DNA from: Oligoflexia bacterium
GTDB lineage: Bacteria > Bdellovibrionota_C > UBA2361 > JBGSMV01
Assembly: GCA_019694515.1 (NCBI GenBank)
Contig: JAIBBU010000033.1
Span: forward strand, 1 to 32,539
Reading direction: 5' to 3'
DNA length: 32,539 nt
A program made the position numbers and the translations under genes. Numbering within the stretch: the first letter of the stretch is position 1; the number at the start of each line of letters is the position of its first letter. Below, piece after piece: positions 32,380 to 32,539 of this stretch. The notes beneath the pieces were generated by a model. It did no database searches. It had not been told where the DNA came from and was given only the letters and a program-made list of their open reading frames with translations.

Positions 32380-32539
32380 ATGCAAAAGTTCGAACAGCTT
32401 CTGGCTGATGGTCATGTATGGTTTGCGAACGAAACCCCTGCCGAATTAGCGCGCGAAATTTTTTATTCCGCTGGTCCGTATTCTACTACTTCGCGCTCGA
32501 CTGCTGCCTCTTCCTCAGCTCCCTATTCTTCAGCTCCCT
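32380..32539 (+). CDS. Start of a gene cut by the window end; N-terminus with ImuA-like look
   Basis: 53 codons are visible. The first 30 residues (FEQLLADGHVWFANETPAEL) recall the N-terminus of ImuA/SulA-type proteins, where a short helix is followed by 'G.vW'; this is a weak likeness. After residue 35 the sequence becomes Ser/Ala/Pro/Tyr-rich with an in-frame five-residue repeat SSAPY (copies at 32512-32526 and from 32527), cut by the edge. No Shine-Dalgarno is visible, and TATACA at 32334-32339 might be a -10 box. What the protein is cannot be said. Confidence 0.45.
   Translation, partial: MQKFEQLLADGHVWFANETPAELAREIFYSAGPYSTTSRSTAASSSAPYSSAP

Overview
The window reads as chromosome of a Gram-negative bacterium with roughly balanced GC. 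The supporting signs are a TonB-dependent outer-membrane receptor, a lipobox lipoprotein, two periplasmic binding proteins with signal peptides, and a YceI-like periplasmic protein. There are no rRNA or tRNA genes, CRISPR arrays or transposases. The phylum cannot be fixed by eye. Housekeeping genes (radC, kbl, sufE, thiN) sit among a high proportion of proteins I do not recognise, which suggests a poorly sampled lineage.

Layout. 0-4.4 kb: a cut-off secreted HAF-like protein, a phage-type muramidase, radC, a one-domain asparaginase-like protein and an orphan substrate-binding protein. 4.5-8.1 kb: a small repeat protein, a secreted protein of unknown family and a HEAT-repeat protein. 8.3-13.6 kb: four plus-strand genes that mostly lack Shine-Dalgarno sequences. 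They encode a kinase-like protein, a membrane protein, an unknown protein, and a protein with about nine solenoid repeats followed by a putative caspase-fold (His/Cys) domain. 13.6-17.7 kb: a second orphan substrate-binding protein, a YceI-like protein, a protein with a possible papain-like Cys/His/Asn triad, and two small proteins. 17.9-21.6 kb: metabolic genes, namely SDR-type threonine dehydrogenase with kbl (threonine to glycine plus acetyl-CoA) and a two-domain sulfurtransferase with sufE. 21.9-25.8 kb: a GT-C membrane glycosyltransferase coupled to an alpha/beta hydrolase, a Cys-rich secreted protein, and a SprT-like metalloprotease coupled to a rhodanese. 25.9-28.6 kb: a secreted beta-helix protein and a lipoprotein. 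28.7-31.65 kb: a thiamine operon (TPP riboswitch, TonB-dependent receptor, thiN). 31.85-32.54 kb: a small exported protein with a clear terminator, and the start of a further gene.

Three things stand out. First, the solenoid plus caspase-like protein and its neighbours form a block of cytosolic-looking or possibly secreted proteins with disordered N-termini; there is no proof that they form a system. Second, two related, non-coding, MITE-like elements with TGTCATTGCGA... inverted ends lie 12 kb apart. Third, the TPP riboswitch has a P1 helix that appears to contain ribosome-binding sequence of an outer-membrane receptor gene, tying thiamine-related import and thiamine pyrophosphokinase to one switch.

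Start codons were chosen from visible Shine-Dalgarno sequences, signal peptides or family length, and several differ from the longest open frame. Functional calls on unfamiliar proteins are motif reading without database search and are marked as such.
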